From JAVBMP01 sp031552195 (lineage in GTDB: Bacteria > Desulfobacterota > Desulfovibrionia > Desulfovibrionales > Desulfovibrionaceae), in NCBI GenBank assembly GCA_031552195.1, contig JAVBMT010000010.1, positions 62,001 to 126,000 on the forward strand: DNA of 64,000 nucleotides. The letters run 5' to 3'. Both the position numbers and the translations under genes were made by a program. Numbering within the stretch: position 1 is the first letter of the stretch; each line of letters opens with the position of its first letter. This document shows positions 34,062 to 42,761 of the stretch, piece by piece. The notes under the pieces are model-generated. The model was not told the origin of the DNA and did no database searches. It worked only from the letters and a program-made list of their open reading frames with translations.

Positions 34062-35513
34062 TTAGATGAAGAATATAAAAGTCATGAGGGCGAAAAGAGG
34101 CACCAGAATGCCGAACGACCAGGCCATGTAGCCGAAAAAGCTGGGCATGGAAACGCCCTGGTCTTCCGCGATGGAACGCACCATAAAGTTGGGGGCGTTG
34201 CCTATGTAAGTGTTGGCGCCCATAAACACCGCCCCGGCTGAAATAACCAGAAGGGTGGAGGCCATGTTGCCCATAAGCTCCACGGCGTTGCCGCCAGCGG
34301 TGTTGAAGAAGACGAGATACGTGGGGGCGTTGTCAAGGAAGCTCGACAATATCCCGGTAAGCCAGAAATACATATAATTGATAGGCTGCCCGTCAGGCTG
34401 CGAGACCAGGTTGATCACGGTGCTGAGCGCGCCTTCCTTCCCGGCCCGCAAAATGGCTATGGCCGGTATCATGCTGATGAATATGCCCAGAAAAAGTTTG
34501 CCGACTTCGGCGATCGGGCCCCAGTTGAAGCTGTTCATGCGGCGGGTTTCAGCCTTGGTAAGCTTGAGCGAAAGCGCGGCTATCGCCAGCAGGAGTCCGT
34601 CGCGCACCAGGTTGGGCAAAGACAGGGGAATATGGTATATTTCCAGGTCGCTTTCCGGGCCTGGTTTCCATGTTCCGCTCATCAGAACGGATCCTATTAT
34701 GAAAAGAAGCAGTAAAAAGTTGATTTTTCCGTCAAAACCGAGTTTTTCCGTATTGCCGCCGTTGTCTTGCGGAACCGGCTTGCCTTCCCTGCCGTAAAGA
34801 AAGGCGTCAATCGCCAGGTAGAGCGGCAGGAGCACGGCGACCATGAAAAGCAGCAGGGGCAGCATGTGGGAGGCCGTCCAGAAGAACGCCACCCCTTGCA
34901 AAAAGCCAAGAAAGAGCGGCGGGTCGCCCAAGGGGGTGAGGCAGCCGCCGATGTTGGCAACCAGGAATATGAAGAACACCACGGTGTGCACCCTGTATTT
35001 ACGGTGGGCGTTGGCGCGAAGCAGGGGGCGGATAAGCAGCATGGCCGCGCCGGTCGTTCCCATCCAGCTGGCCAGAAAGGTGCCGACGGCCAGAATGGCG
35101 GTATTCACCAGCGGCGTGCCCACCAGCTTGCCGGTGAGGCGTATGCCGCCTGAAACCGTATAAAGCGCGAAAAGCAGAATGATGAACGGCAGATATTCAA
35201 GGAGAATGGCGTGCAGGAATTCATGCAAGGCCACGGAAGGCCCATAGGCTACGGTAAATGGAATAAGAAAAGCCAGGCCCCAGAATACAGCTATTTTTCC
35301 GAAGTTGTGCTCCCAGAAATGGGGCATGGTCAGGGGGCAGACGGCAATTGATAGGAGCATGCAGACAAACGGTATGATCCAGTAAATGGTCAGTTCTTTG
35401 CCGTAAGCGGGTATTTCCGCGCACCAGCCCAAGGTCGGCATGAGCAGCGGAATTAAAAGCAGACACGCCAGGCAGGCTGCAATCGCGGCCAGTTTGTGAC
35501 TTATACGCAACAT
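34062..35513 (-). CDS. Sodium:proton antiporter (NhaD/CitMHS_2-type ion transporter)
   Basis: 483 residues with about 12 to 13 membrane segments and an N-terminal leader-like hydrophobic stretch. GGCLTPLGDPPLFLGFLQG and the second-half NAPTYLVFFNTAGG repeat are typical of the IT-superfamily antiporters annotated as NhaD-like or CitMHS_2 in Desulfovibrio. Sodium/proton exchange is the usual assignment, though a carboxylate substrate is possible. The start at 35513 is preceded by GGAGGAAGG; a longer frame to 35603 has no ribosome site. Confidence 0.85.
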   Translation of the reverse strand: MLRISHKLAAIAACLACLLLIPLLMPTLGWCAEIPAYGKELTIYWIIPFVCMLLSIAVCPLTMPHFWEHNFGKIAVFWGLAFLIPFTVAYGPSVALHEFLHAILLEYLPFIILLFALYTVSGGIRLTGKLVGTPLVNTAILAVGTFLASWMGTTGAAMLLIRPLLRANAHRKYRVHTVVFFIFLVANIGGCLTPLGDPPLFLGFLQGVAFFWTASHMLPLLLFMVAVLLPLYLAIDAFLYGREGKPVPQDNGGNTEKLGFDGKINFLLLLFIIGSVLMSGTWKPGPESDLEIYHIPLSLPNLVRDGLLLAIAALSLKLTKAETRRMNSFNWGPIAEVGKLFLGIFISMIPAIAILRAGKEGALSTVINLVSQPDGQPINYMYFWLTGILSSFLDNAPTYLVFFNTAGGNAVELMGNMASTLLVISAGAVFMGANTYIGNAPNFMVRSIAEDQGVSMPSFFGYMAWSFGILVPLFALMTFIFFI

Positions 35514-35782
35514 AGGGGGCCTTCCTCCAGAGATTAAGGATCGCTTTAGCGGAACTATCAGCCGTATCTTTATACTAAAAAATAGAAAAAGGCAAAATTT
35601 CACTAAGTGCGGTCTCGCGTCCCGGGCGCGCCTGTCTTACAGCGTTTTTCAGCAACACGGCGCACATAAAGCTTTTCTTGATTCGGCCTGAAATCATGCC
35701 GGGCGCGGAGTAATGGCGAACAAACATTTTCAGGCCGGTGGATGCCTCTAGCGTGGGCTAACTTTGACTTTTTATCTATGCC

Positions 35783-35828
35783 TTTAGCGCGCTATGCCTT
35801 TCGCAACCGACAGGCATAGCGCGCTAAA
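35783..35828. repeat. 17-bp perfect inverted repeat
   Basis: Arms 35783-35799 and 35812-35828 are exact reverse complements around a 12-base loop. Neither side shows a clean T-run directly after the stem, so a protein-binding site or repeat element is as likely as a terminator. Confidence 0.7.
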
Positions 35829-35922
35829 AGCTTCTTTTTATCAGATACGCAAAAGGAAAGCCCTTTTGCTGAAGTAACTCGCGCTGTACGCTTGCAGCGG
35901 TTCAAGAGCTCCGGCGGAACGC

Positions 35923-35955
35923 GAAAAGGCCGGGCAAGGCGTATCCGCCCGGCCC
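35923..35955 (-). terminator. Terminator of yebC
   Basis: GGCCGGGC (35928-35935) pairs with GCCCGGCC (35947-35954), followed leftward by TTTT. It is 28 bases past the yebC stop. Confidence 0.7.
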
Positions 35956-35982
35956 GGCCAGAGTTCAGCGCCCGGCAAACGG

Positions 35983-36723
35983 TTACAATTCGGACAAAAG
36001 TTCCTCGGGCAGCTCGAAATTGGCGTAAACGTTCTGCACGTCTTCGTTGTCTTCAAGGTTTTCCACCATGCGGAGGAGCTTGCGCCCGGTTTCGGCGTCA
36101 ACCGCGATATTGTTTTGCGGAACGCGGGAAAGTTCCGCGCTGATATGGGCAATTTCCGCGTTTTCAAAAGCCTGGCGCAGTCCTTCAAAGTCCTGCATGG
36201 CGCAATAAACTTCCCAGGCGTCGTCGCTGTCAACGATGTCCTCGGCGCCGGCTTCAAGTCCTATTTCCATGAGCTGGTCTTCGCTATAGCGGCTTTTGTC
36301 GAAGGCGAACACGCCCTTGCGGTCGAACATCCAGCTCACGCAGCCGGATTCTCCCATGTTGCCGCCGCTTTTGCTGAAAAGGTGGCGTACTTCCGCAACC
36401 GTGCGGTTGCGGTTGTCCGTGGCGGCTTCAACCAGAACGGCAACCCCGCCCGGGCCGTAGCCTTCGTAAAGCACTTCGAGCAGGTCGCCGCCGGCTTCTT
36501 CGCCGGTGCCTTTGCGAATGGCGCTGTCAATTTTATCCTTGGGCAGGTTGACTTCTTTCGCCGCGGCAATGGCGCTGCGCAGGCGCGGGTTATAGGTCGG
36601 GTCTCCGCCGCTTTTGGCGGCCAGGATTATTTCCTTGGCCGCTTTGGTGAATTCCTTTCCGCGTTTGACGTCTTGCGCTCCCTTGCGATGCTGGATGTTT
36701 TTCCATTTACTGTGCCCGGCCAT
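35983..36723 (-). CDS. yebC: YebC/PmpR-type DNA-binding or translation-associated protein
   Basis: 246 residues, canonical: MAGHSKWKNIQHRKGAQD at the start, NPRLRSAIAAAK, YEGYGPGGVAVLVEA and EDNEDVQNVYANFELP near the end. The family has been described as transcription regulators and, more recently, as factors acting on translating ribosomes. ATG 36723 is set by the family N-terminus; the open frame upstream is not conserved. Confidence 0.97.
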   Translation of the reverse strand: MAGHSKWKNIQHRKGAQDVKRGKEFTKAAKEIILAAKSGGDPTYNPRLRSAIAAAKEVNLPKDKIDSAIRKGTGEEAGGDLLEVLYEGYGPGGVAVLVEAATDNRNRTVAEVRHLFSKSGGNMGESGCVSWMFDRKGVFAFDKSRYSEDQLMEIGLEAGAEDIVDSDDAWEVYCAMQDFEGLRQAFENAEIAHISAELSRVPQNNIAVDAETGRKLLRMVENLEDNEDVQNVYANFELPEELLSEL

Positions 36724-36894
36724 ATGATTAAACTCCTTTAGAGCAATTTTACTTTTTTTAAAAAAATTGTTTTCAGCAATCGGCTTGCAAAAGCGGAAAG
36801 CGTTATTTTTAAGGTTACATCGAAAACCGGCGGGGCTTGCGGCGAAGGCGCGCCGCGGGCGAAACCCTCCGGCGGCGTTCAACGCCCGCCCCGT

Positions 36895-37494
36895 TTATTC
36901 TCTTATTCCTTTGAAGCCCTGAGCCACATAAAAAGTTTCAAAGCTTTCAGAACGTGAACTTTCCGGCTTGAACCCCTTGACGGAAGTGAAAAATTTGCGC
37001 ATTTCTTCGATATAGGGCTTTACATCAGGCCCCATGAAAACCTTGACCACAAAGCTGCCGCCCTTCAAAAGGCAGGCCAGGGCAACCGCCAGGGCCTCTT
37101 CGCAAAGAGCTGCCGAACGCGCTTGGTCGGTAGCACGGTGCCCGGTGGTGCTGGGGGCCATGTCTGACATGACCACATGGAAGGGGCCGCATTGTTTCAA
37201 GGTTTCTTCCAGTTCCGGCGGGCGGTTGAACACATCGGCCTGAAAAAAACGCACCTGCGGCGGAAATACGGCAGTTGTAAGCTGAATGTCAACCCCTATC
37301 ACCAGGCCGTTTGGCCCGACGAATTCCGCCGCGCCCATTGACCATGAACCCGGGGCCGCGCCAAGGTCAAGAACCTTCATGCCGGTTTTGAACAGCTTGA
37401 AACGCTTGTGGATTTCTTTAAGCTTATAAACGGAGCGCGCAGGGTAGTTTTCCTGCTTGGCCTTCAAAAAGTAGTGATCCCTATAAGTTTTCAT
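36895..37494 (-). CDS. rlmE: 23S rRNA 2'-O-ribose methyltransferase RlmE (FtsJ)
   Basis: Methylates U2552 of 23S rRNA. 199 residues. The SAM site is LDLGAAPGSWS; the K-D-K-E catalytic set is in YKLKEI, SDMAPSTTGH, VVKVFMG and the C-terminal ESFE. ATG 37494 follows GGAGCAGG and gives the usual N-terminus TYRDHYFLKAK. yebC lies downstream in the same direction after about 170 bases. Confidence 0.96.
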   Translation of the reverse strand: MKTYRDHYFLKAKQENYPARSVYKLKEIHKRFKLFKTGMKVLDLGAAPGSWSMGAAEFVGPNGLVIGVDIQLTTAVFPPQVRFFQADVFNRPPELEETLKQCGPFHVVMSDMAPSTTGHRATDQARSAALCEEALAVALACLLKGGSFVVKVFMGPDVKPYIEEMRKFFTSVKGFKPESSRSESFETFYVAQGFKGIRE

Positions 37495-37590
37495 GCCTGC
37501 TCCATGTGGGGTAAGCTTATATACCAAATATGCCTCAAGGCCAAGGGCAAAGTGGCTGTTCCGCGCGTTGCGGCATGAAAAAAGGACGAT

Positions 37591-38760
37591 ATGGGCGCGA
37601 AGCCTGTTGTTATATTTCCGGGTGGAAAAGCCGACCTGCTGCGGCAGGAGTTGCTTCTGGCTCTTTCAATTAAAGGCTTTTCCGTTATTCAGCCTCCCTC
37701 TGGCGCCTTGCTTGACCCGGAAACGGAATGGTTTTTGCCGGAAATTTTGCGCGGCGGCGGGTCGTTTTTATTTTTGAGCATAAATTTTAAGGGTTTAGAG
37801 GGAAAGACGACCGTTTTCCGCATGCTGCGCGAGGCCGGGGTTCCTGTTGCGGTTTGGTGCGTCGATAACCCCTGGAATCTTTTAAGCGCGGTGCGCGGTC
37901 CGGAATGGAAAGAATCGCGAATTTTCGTTACGGACAAAAGTTTCGTTCAGCCCTTGCGCGAGGCCGGAGCAAACGCGGCGCATCATTTGCCGCTGGCCGG
38001 CTGCCTGGCCAGCATGGGGCCACATTCCGGGCGTGACAGGCGTTTTCCGCCTCCTTCCGGCCTTGCGCCTCTGGTTTTCGTCGGGCGGCCTTCCTTTCCG
38101 GGACGGTCAGCCTTTTTCGCCGGGCTTGAACTTCCTTCCGGCGCGCTGGAAAAAGCGGATGCAGAGCTGCGTTCCGGCCGCAGGCCGGATTTCGGCTGGT
38201 GGCTGCAAGAGCTTGGTTTTGCCGGGCAGCCGCTTTGGCCGGGGAAAAAAGCCCGCCTAGCCTCTTTGGGGGCCCAGGAAAGCAACAGGATTTTCAGGGT
38301 TATGGTTCTTGAGGAAGCGGCTTCCTTCGGCCTTACCGTATTCGGGGAGCAAGAGGGCTTCAGCGGAACTGACAGTTGGCGTTTCTTGTTGCCGGAGGCC
38401 GTGGATATACGCCCGGCGGTTGACTATTATTCACGCTTGCCGGGCGTTTACGCCGGGGCGGAGTTCAGTTTGAACCTTGACAGCCTGTTGCTGCCGTGCG
38501 GCCTGACCCAGCGTATTTTCGACGTCTGGCTGGCTGGAGGTTTCTGCTTTACAGGGAGCGGGCCGGGGTTGGAAATTTTTCCGTCTGAATTGACCGAGCC
38601 GATAAGTTTCGGAAAGGCTGAAGACATGCTACGGTCAGCCGACTATTTCCGCCGGCGCCCCGGCCGTAAAGCCGAATTGGCGCGGGCTTGGCGCGAGCAT
38701 GTCTTGCAAAACCATTCCTATGTCCATCGCATCGAATTTATAATGGAACACGCTTGTTAA
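37591..38760 (+). CDS. CgeB-like glycosyltransferase-family protein
   Basis: 389 residues. The N-terminal half (about 1-140) looks like a Rossmann-type domain with GGGSFLFLSINF and PVAVWCVDNPWN, which resembles DUF3880. The C-terminal half carries GLTQRIFDVWLAGGFCFT, the signature of CgeB/GT1-like proteins common in Desulfovibrio near flagellar or surface-glycan genes. Sugar donor and acceptor are unknown. It is divergent from rlmE and followed closely by an ABC binding-protein gene. The ribosome site before ATG 37591 is GGACGAT-like and weak. Confidence 0.75.
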   Translation: MGAKPVVIFPGGKADLLRQELLLALSIKGFSVIQPPSGALLDPETEWFLPEILRGGGSFLFLSINFKGLEGKTTVFRMLREAGVPVAVWCVDNPWNLLSAVRGPEWKESRIFVTDKSFVQPLREAGANAAHHLPLAGCLASMGPHSGRDRRFPPPSGLAPLVFVGRPSFPGRSAFFAGLELPSGALEKADAELRSGRRPDFGWWLQELGFAGQPLWPGKKARLASLGAQESNRIFRVMVLEEAASFGLTVFGEQEGFSGTDSWRFLLPEAVDIRPAVDYYSRLPGVYAGAEFSLNLDSLLLPCGLTQRIFDVWLAGGFCFTGSGPGLEIFPSELTEPISFGKAEDMLRSADYFRRRPGRKAELARAWREHVLQNHSYVHRIEFIMEHAC

Positions 38761-38783
38761 TTATCATTCATCGGGAGGGCGAC

Positions 38784-39617
38784 ATGAAGAAAAATATTGC
38801 TATGTTGTTCTGTGCGTTTCTGTTTTTGTTTTTTTCCGGAATAACCGCAGAAGCCGCGGCGGCGGATTTGAAGCAGAACCTGGTTGAAGAGAGCATGATT
38901 AACCAGGTTGTGCAACGCAAAGTTTTACGGGTGGGTTTCTCCACTTTCGTTCCTTGGGCCATGCGGAACAAGGACGGAGAATTCATCGGGTTTGAAGTTG
39001 ACGTGGCCACGCGCTTGGCTAAAGACCTCGGAGTTAAGGTCGAGTTTATCCCCACCGGCTGGGACGGAATCATCATGGGGCTTCTGACCGGCCAGTTCGA
39101 TATAATCATCGGCGGAATGAGCGTCACGCCGGAGCGCAACCTCAAGGTCAATTTCAGCATTCCCTATGATTACGCGGGAATGGACATTGTGGCCAATAAG
39201 GAGAAAGCCGCCGGTTTCAGCAAGCTTGAAGATTTTAACAAGGCGGATGTGGTCATAGCCTTGCGTACCGGGTCCAGCGCTGTGAACTCAGCCAGAAAAT
39301 ATATGCCGAAGGCGAGGCTGAGCTACTTCGCGGATGAAGCCCAGGCCGTGCAGGAAGTAATAAGCGGGCGCGCTCACGCCATGATCAGCAGCGCTCCTCT
39401 CCCGGCCTTTCAGGCCTTGAAAAACCCTCAGACCTTGTTTACCCCCATGGACGCGATTTTCACCAAAGAGCCGGTCGGCCTTGGTATCCGTAAGGGAGAC
39501 CCTGACTCGCTGAACTTTTTGGATAACTGGATTCGCATAGTCGAAAATGAAGGCTGGCTGAAAGAACGCCGCGATTACTGGTTCCGCAGCATTGCATGGG
39601 AAAAGTTCCTGCAGTAG
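38784..39617 (+). CDS. Amino-acid ABC transporter substrate-binding protein
   Basis: 277 residues, periplasmic. It has a signal peptide (KKN, hydrophobic core, cleavage near AEAAAA), then the SBP_bac_3 signature GEFIGFEVDVATRLAKDLGVKVEFI and QFDIIIGGMSVTPER. Such proteins bind polar amino acids for import. ATG 38784 has GGGAGGG upstream. The permease gene begins 2 bases after its stop; no ATPase gene follows. Confidence 0.95.
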   Translation: MKKNIAMLFCAFLFLFFSGITAEAAAADLKQNLVEESMINQVVQRKVLRVGFSTFVPWAMRNKDGEFIGFEVDVATRLAKDLGVKVEFIPTGWDGIIMGLLTGQFDIIIGGMSVTPERNLKVNFSIPYDYAGMDIVANKEKAAGFSKLEDFNKADVVIALRTGSSAVNSARKYMPKARLSYFADEAQAVQEVISGRAHAMISSAPLPAFQALKNPQTLFTPMDAIFTKEPVGLGIRKGDPDSLNFLDNWIRIVENEGWLKERRDYWFRSIAWEKFLQ

Positions 39618-39619
39618 CG

Positions 39620-40531
39620 ATGCCTGAATGGAGCGCCGTAAATAATTTCGCGCTTCGTTTGCGTGGAGCGGCCAGGATAAATCCGGAAACTTCCTGGCGC
39701 ATTCTGTTCGACTGCCTTTTGTTGGCTTTTGCCGGCTTGTTCTTGTGGCGGGTGGTCGAAGGCGGGGCCTTCCCATATAGCTGGCACTGGGAAAAAATCC
39801 CTTCATACCTGCTGCGTCTTTTGCCGGAAGGGTTCTGGTGGGAACGGCTGCGCCCGGGCTTGCTGTCGCGCGGTTTTTTCATGACGGTGCAGGTTTCATT
39901 GTGGGCTTTCGCCGTGGCCGGAATTTTCGGCTTGTTTTTCGGTTTGTGCCGTGCCTGGCGCAGGCCACTGGGGCGGATGCTTGGGGCCACTTACGTGCAT
40001 TCCGTGCGCAATATCCCGCCCCTGGTGCTGGTTTTTGTGGTGCATTATTTTCTTACCGGCCAGATGGGGAATACCCTGAACTGGGACTGGACGGAGTGGA
40101 TGCCGCTTTTGCCTGCCCCTGGCCAGATGCCGGTTTTTTGCTCGGCCGTGCTGGCCCTTGGAATTTATGAAGGGGCTTATCTTGCCGAAATTATTCGCGG
40201 CGGCATAGAAAGCGTAGCCAAAGGGCAGTGGGAAGCCGGTCTTTCGCTTGGGCTTTCGCGGGAACGCTGCCTGTACGGCATCATTTTGCCGCAGGCCGGG
40301 CGGGCGATGCTTCCACCACTGACCGGCCAGTGCGTTTCGCTGATTAAAGACAGCTCGATCGTTTCAATGATAGCCGTGCAGGAACTCACGCTGGAAGGGG
40401 CGAACATAATCAATTCCTCCGGAATGATTTTTGAGGTTTGGATCAGCGTAACCGTTCTTTACCTGCTGTTGTGCCTGTCCGTGTCTTTTATCGGCCGTCA
40501 GCTGGAAAAAAAGCGCGGATGGAATTTTTAA
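39620..40531 (+). CDS. Amino-acid ABC transporter permease
   Basis: 303 residues, HisM/GlnP type. About 90 N-terminal residues precede the core and include a first membrane segment; then VHSVRNIPPLVLVF, and the EAA loop LGIYEGAYLAEIIRGGIES with KGQWEAGLSLGLSR. It interacts with a cytoplasmic ATPase that is not encoded next to it. ATG 39620 follows the binding-protein stop directly; ATG 39596 would overlap that gene by 22 bases. Confidence 0.94.
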   Translation: MPEWSAVNNFALRLRGAARINPETSWRILFDCLLLAFAGLFLWRVVEGGAFPYSWHWEKIPSYLLRLLPEGFWWERLRPGLLSRGFFMTVQVSLWAFAVAGIFGLFFGLCRAWRRPLGRMLGATYVHSVRNIPPLVLVFVVHYFLTGQMGNTLNWDWTEWMPLLPAPGQMPVFCSAVLALGIYEGAYLAEIIRGGIESVAKGQWEAGLSLGLSRERCLYGIILPQAGRAMLPPLTGQCVSLIKDSSIVSMIAVQELTLEGANIINSSGMIFEVWISVTVLYLLLCLSVSFIGRQLEKKRGWNF

Positions 40532-40732
40532 GCCGGACCGTCCGTAAAGTTGCGTGTTTGAAATGGCGGATCCGCACGGCTTGAGTTCGCTCAGGCTATA
40601 TCCGCAAGATTTTATCATACCGGCTGGGCTGAAGCGTTTTGAAGCAAAGGCGGCGCTGCTTGCTTGCGGCTTCAAGGGCGTATCGGCGTTTTCAAAACCG
40701 CTCCGTTTTTTCAGCGGCGCTCCGGAGAAATC

Positions 40733-41224
40733 ATGAAGGCAGGCAAAACAAACGCCGCCCGGCTGTTGGACAGGGCCGGAACAGCCTACAGCCTTGTAAG
40801 CTATGCGGTTGACGAGAATGACTTGAGCGCGGCTCATCTGGCCGCCCAACTGGGCGAAGATGTTGCCCGGGTTTTTAAAACCCTGGTGCTGCATGGCGAC
40901 AGAAGCGGTTATTTTGTATGCATCATTCCGGGCGGATGCGAACTTGACCTGAAAAAGGCGGCCAAAGCCTCCGGCAATAAGAATTGCGCCCTTATCCCCA
41001 TGAAAGACCTGCAAGCGGTTACAGGTTATATACGAGGCGGCTGTTCGCCTTTGGCTATGAAGAAACGTTTTCCGGCTTATCTGCACGAAACGGCGTTTTC
41101 TTTCGCCTCCATTTATGTCAGTGCCGGGCTGCGCGGCTTGCAGCTGTTGCTGGCTCCTGAAGACCTGGCCTCAGCGTCCGGAGCGGTGACGGCGGATCTG
41201 GTCATTTTCGCGGCAGATGATTAG
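40733..41224 (+). CDS. ybaK: Cys-tRNA(Pro) deacylase YbaK family
   Basis: Trans-editing enzyme that clears mischarged Cys from tRNA-Pro; 163 residues, the usual length. Family features are KTNAARLLDRAGTAYSLV, RVFKTLVLHGD, the active lysine region LKKAAKASGNK and GYIRGGCSPLAMKK. CCGGAGAA precedes ATG 40733. A second, more distant member of the same superfamily is at 42762-43238. Confidence 0.93.
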   Translation: MKAGKTNAARLLDRAGTAYSLVSYAVDENDLSAAHLAAQLGEDVARVFKTLVLHGDRSGYFVCIIPGGCELDLKKAAKASGNKNCALIPMKDLQAVTGYIRGGCSPLAMKKRFPAYLHETAFSFASIYVSAGLRGLQLLLAPEDLASASGAVTADLVIFAADD

Positions 41225-41516
41225 AGTGGGATCGGCATAAGAATATTGATCGTTTTGCCGGTTCGCCCGCGGCAGGAGCTTCCGGCGGAATAGCTTTCCT
41301 GTGCCGGAGGGATGCGGCGAAATGCCTGAAGTTCCTCCCGGAGGAAGAAGCTTCCACAGAAAAAGAATTGTATATTCCACACACCGGAACCAGCGTTTTT
41401 TCGGCCGGTTCTCGTCATTTTTCATTTAAATCCGGATTGCAAGCGGGGAAGCTGCCATAGAAGGCCGCCGCTTGGGAACAACGCTGTCAGTTTTTTTTAC
41501 ACATGGCTGTAACTGC
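41225..41516. other. Intergenic stretch without a gene
   Basis: About 290 bases between ybaK and the palindrome at the 3' end of the second PEP-CTERM gene. A nearly unbroken small leftward frame exists, but it lacks any ribosome site or resemblance. Two partly complementary GGCGGAA/TTCCGG segments near 41280-41340 may fold as a ybaK terminator. Confidence 0.4.
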
Positions 41517-41569
41517 CCTGAAATAACAGAAGGACCCGGCTAAAAGCCGGGTCCTTCTGTTATTTCAGG
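41517..41569. terminator. 25-bp perfect palindrome, terminator of the second PEP-CTERM gene
   Basis: 41517-41541 and 41545-41569 are exact reverse complements over 25 bases around a 3-base loop. The GC core GGACCCGGCT is bordered by A/T-rich arms. Lying 17 bases past the stop of the leftward PEP-CTERM gene, it should act as its terminator and perhaps also stop ybaK transcripts. Confidence 0.85.
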
Positions 41570-41586
41570 TTAAGGCTATGAGTTTC

Positions 41587-42375
41587 TTACTTGCGGTTAC
41601 GGCGGGCTACCAGGCCCAGGCCGGCAAGGCCGAGTCCGAGCAGAGCCAGGGTTCCCGGTTCCGGGGTCGGGGTCGGGGCCGGAGACTTGATGTTCAGGAA
41701 GGTGGGGATGGTGGTCAGTTCGCCTTCCTTGGTGACCCAGCCCAGAACCATGTAACCTTCGGGCACATAGTCCTTCACCAGGTTGTAGTGGTACATGGAA
41801 ACGTCAGCTATCTTATCGAAAGAAGCGCCGAAGCTGAACTGATATTCATTGCCGTCGTACATGAAGGTTTCCGTCACGCTGTTCAGGCCGCCGATGAGCA
41901 CGAACACATCGTCCCATTGATTGTTCGGGCCGCTGTTGGTGGTTTCAATAAACTTGAAGGTCAGGGTGGTGTTGAAAATAAGTTCGTCAGCCGTGCCGAA
42001 GGGGTTCAAGGTAAGCGTCAGGGCGGCGGAACCACCTGTAAGGGCATTAACGCCGGCGCTCAGGGTCTTGTTGCTATGGCTCATGCTGAGGCCCTGGGCC
42101 AGGCCGCCGTTAGTCACCATGGTGCTGCCGAGGGTGCCGTCGCTGGCGTAGTTGGTCAGGTAGATAGAGCTGCGGGTATAGTTGTCCGTGCCCCAGGAAA
42201 GCTTGGTGTTGCCGTCTTCATAGCGCATATGGTTAAGGTTATTGTTCTGAGCGGTAACATTGGAGAAAATTCCGCTTACGGAATAGTTCCAGTTGGTGAC
42301 AACGTCGGCCTGAGCCGCGATGGCGCTGAAAACGAAGCAGGTAACAGCCACTAAGGTAATAATTGAACGTTTCAT
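41587..42375 (-). CDS. PEP-CTERM protein, resembling the THxN family
   Basis: 262 residues, exported. The signal peptide ends near AIAAQA (about residue 22). The mature part is rich in Asn, Thr, Ser and Gly: VTNWNYSVSGIFSNV, EDGNTKLSWGTDN, MSHSNKTLSAGVN, a pattern like the THxN PEP-CTERM proteins in which a T-H-x-N motif recurs. The tail is TPTPTPEPGTLALLGLGLAGLG then ARRNRK (motif, membrane segment, basic end). ATG 42375 has GGGGGAA upstream. Exosortase must be encoded elsewhere. It is the second such gene in the window. Confidence 0.9.
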   Translation of the reverse strand: MKRSIITLVAVTCFVFSAIAAQADVVTNWNYSVSGIFSNVTAQNNNLNHMRYEDGNTKLSWGTDNYTRSSIYLTNYASDGTLGSTMVTNGGLAQGLSMSHSNKTLSAGVNALTGGSAALTLTLNPFGTADELIFNTTLTFKFIETTNSGPNNQWDDVFVLIGGLNSVTETFMYDGNEYQFSFGASFDKIADVSMYHYNLVKDYVPEGYMVLGWVTKEGELTTIPTFLNIKSPAPTPTPEPGTLALLGLGLAGLGLVARRNRK

Positions 42376-42761
42376 GTATTCCCCCTGTCTTATAGGTTTG
42401 TTATTAAATGTTGCTCAACCTCTGCAAAAGGCGGGCCAACTTTTAATATTTATAAATTTATTTTGTAATAACGGTTTGTTATGCGAGGAAATATCTTTTT
42501 TTATAAAAATTGAGTATTTTGCATAGATAAGGATAATGCATAAAAAATATATGTAGTTAGCGAGATAATGGTAGACGGCGGGTGTAAAGAAAACCGACAA
42601 CACTGATAACAAAAACGACATCGCTGCTATTCCTGCTATCGCGGCGGAACGGATTGCACGGAACGCTGTTTTTGATTATCTTTTTGTTCACGCGCGAAAC
42701 ATGGTGTCTTGCGCGGATCAACCGCCCCGAGAAGCGCGGCCCAGAACGGAGTTATGCCGGA
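42376..42761. other. Divergent AT-rich intergenic region
   Basis: 386 bases, strongly AT-rich from 42400 to 42560, so probably the promoter zone of the PEP-CTERM gene. The last 100 bases are open in the frame of the next gene, but the sequence there does not resemble its family. Confidence 0.45.

Larger units (their letters stand above)
35514..35982. other. Intergenic region with a 17-bp palindrome and a degenerate repeat
   Basis: 469 bases, no supported gene. TTTAGCGCGCTATGCCT (35783-35799) is the exact complement of 35812-35828. Just left of it GGGCTAACTTTGACTTTTTATC (35752-35773, not fully conserved) resembles the island repeat. The yebC terminator occupies the right end. Confidence 0.6.

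Noticed and set aside
40554..40736. 60-codon frame before ybaK
   Set aside because: Ends at the ybaK start, lacks a ribosome site and conserved features; probably non-coding.
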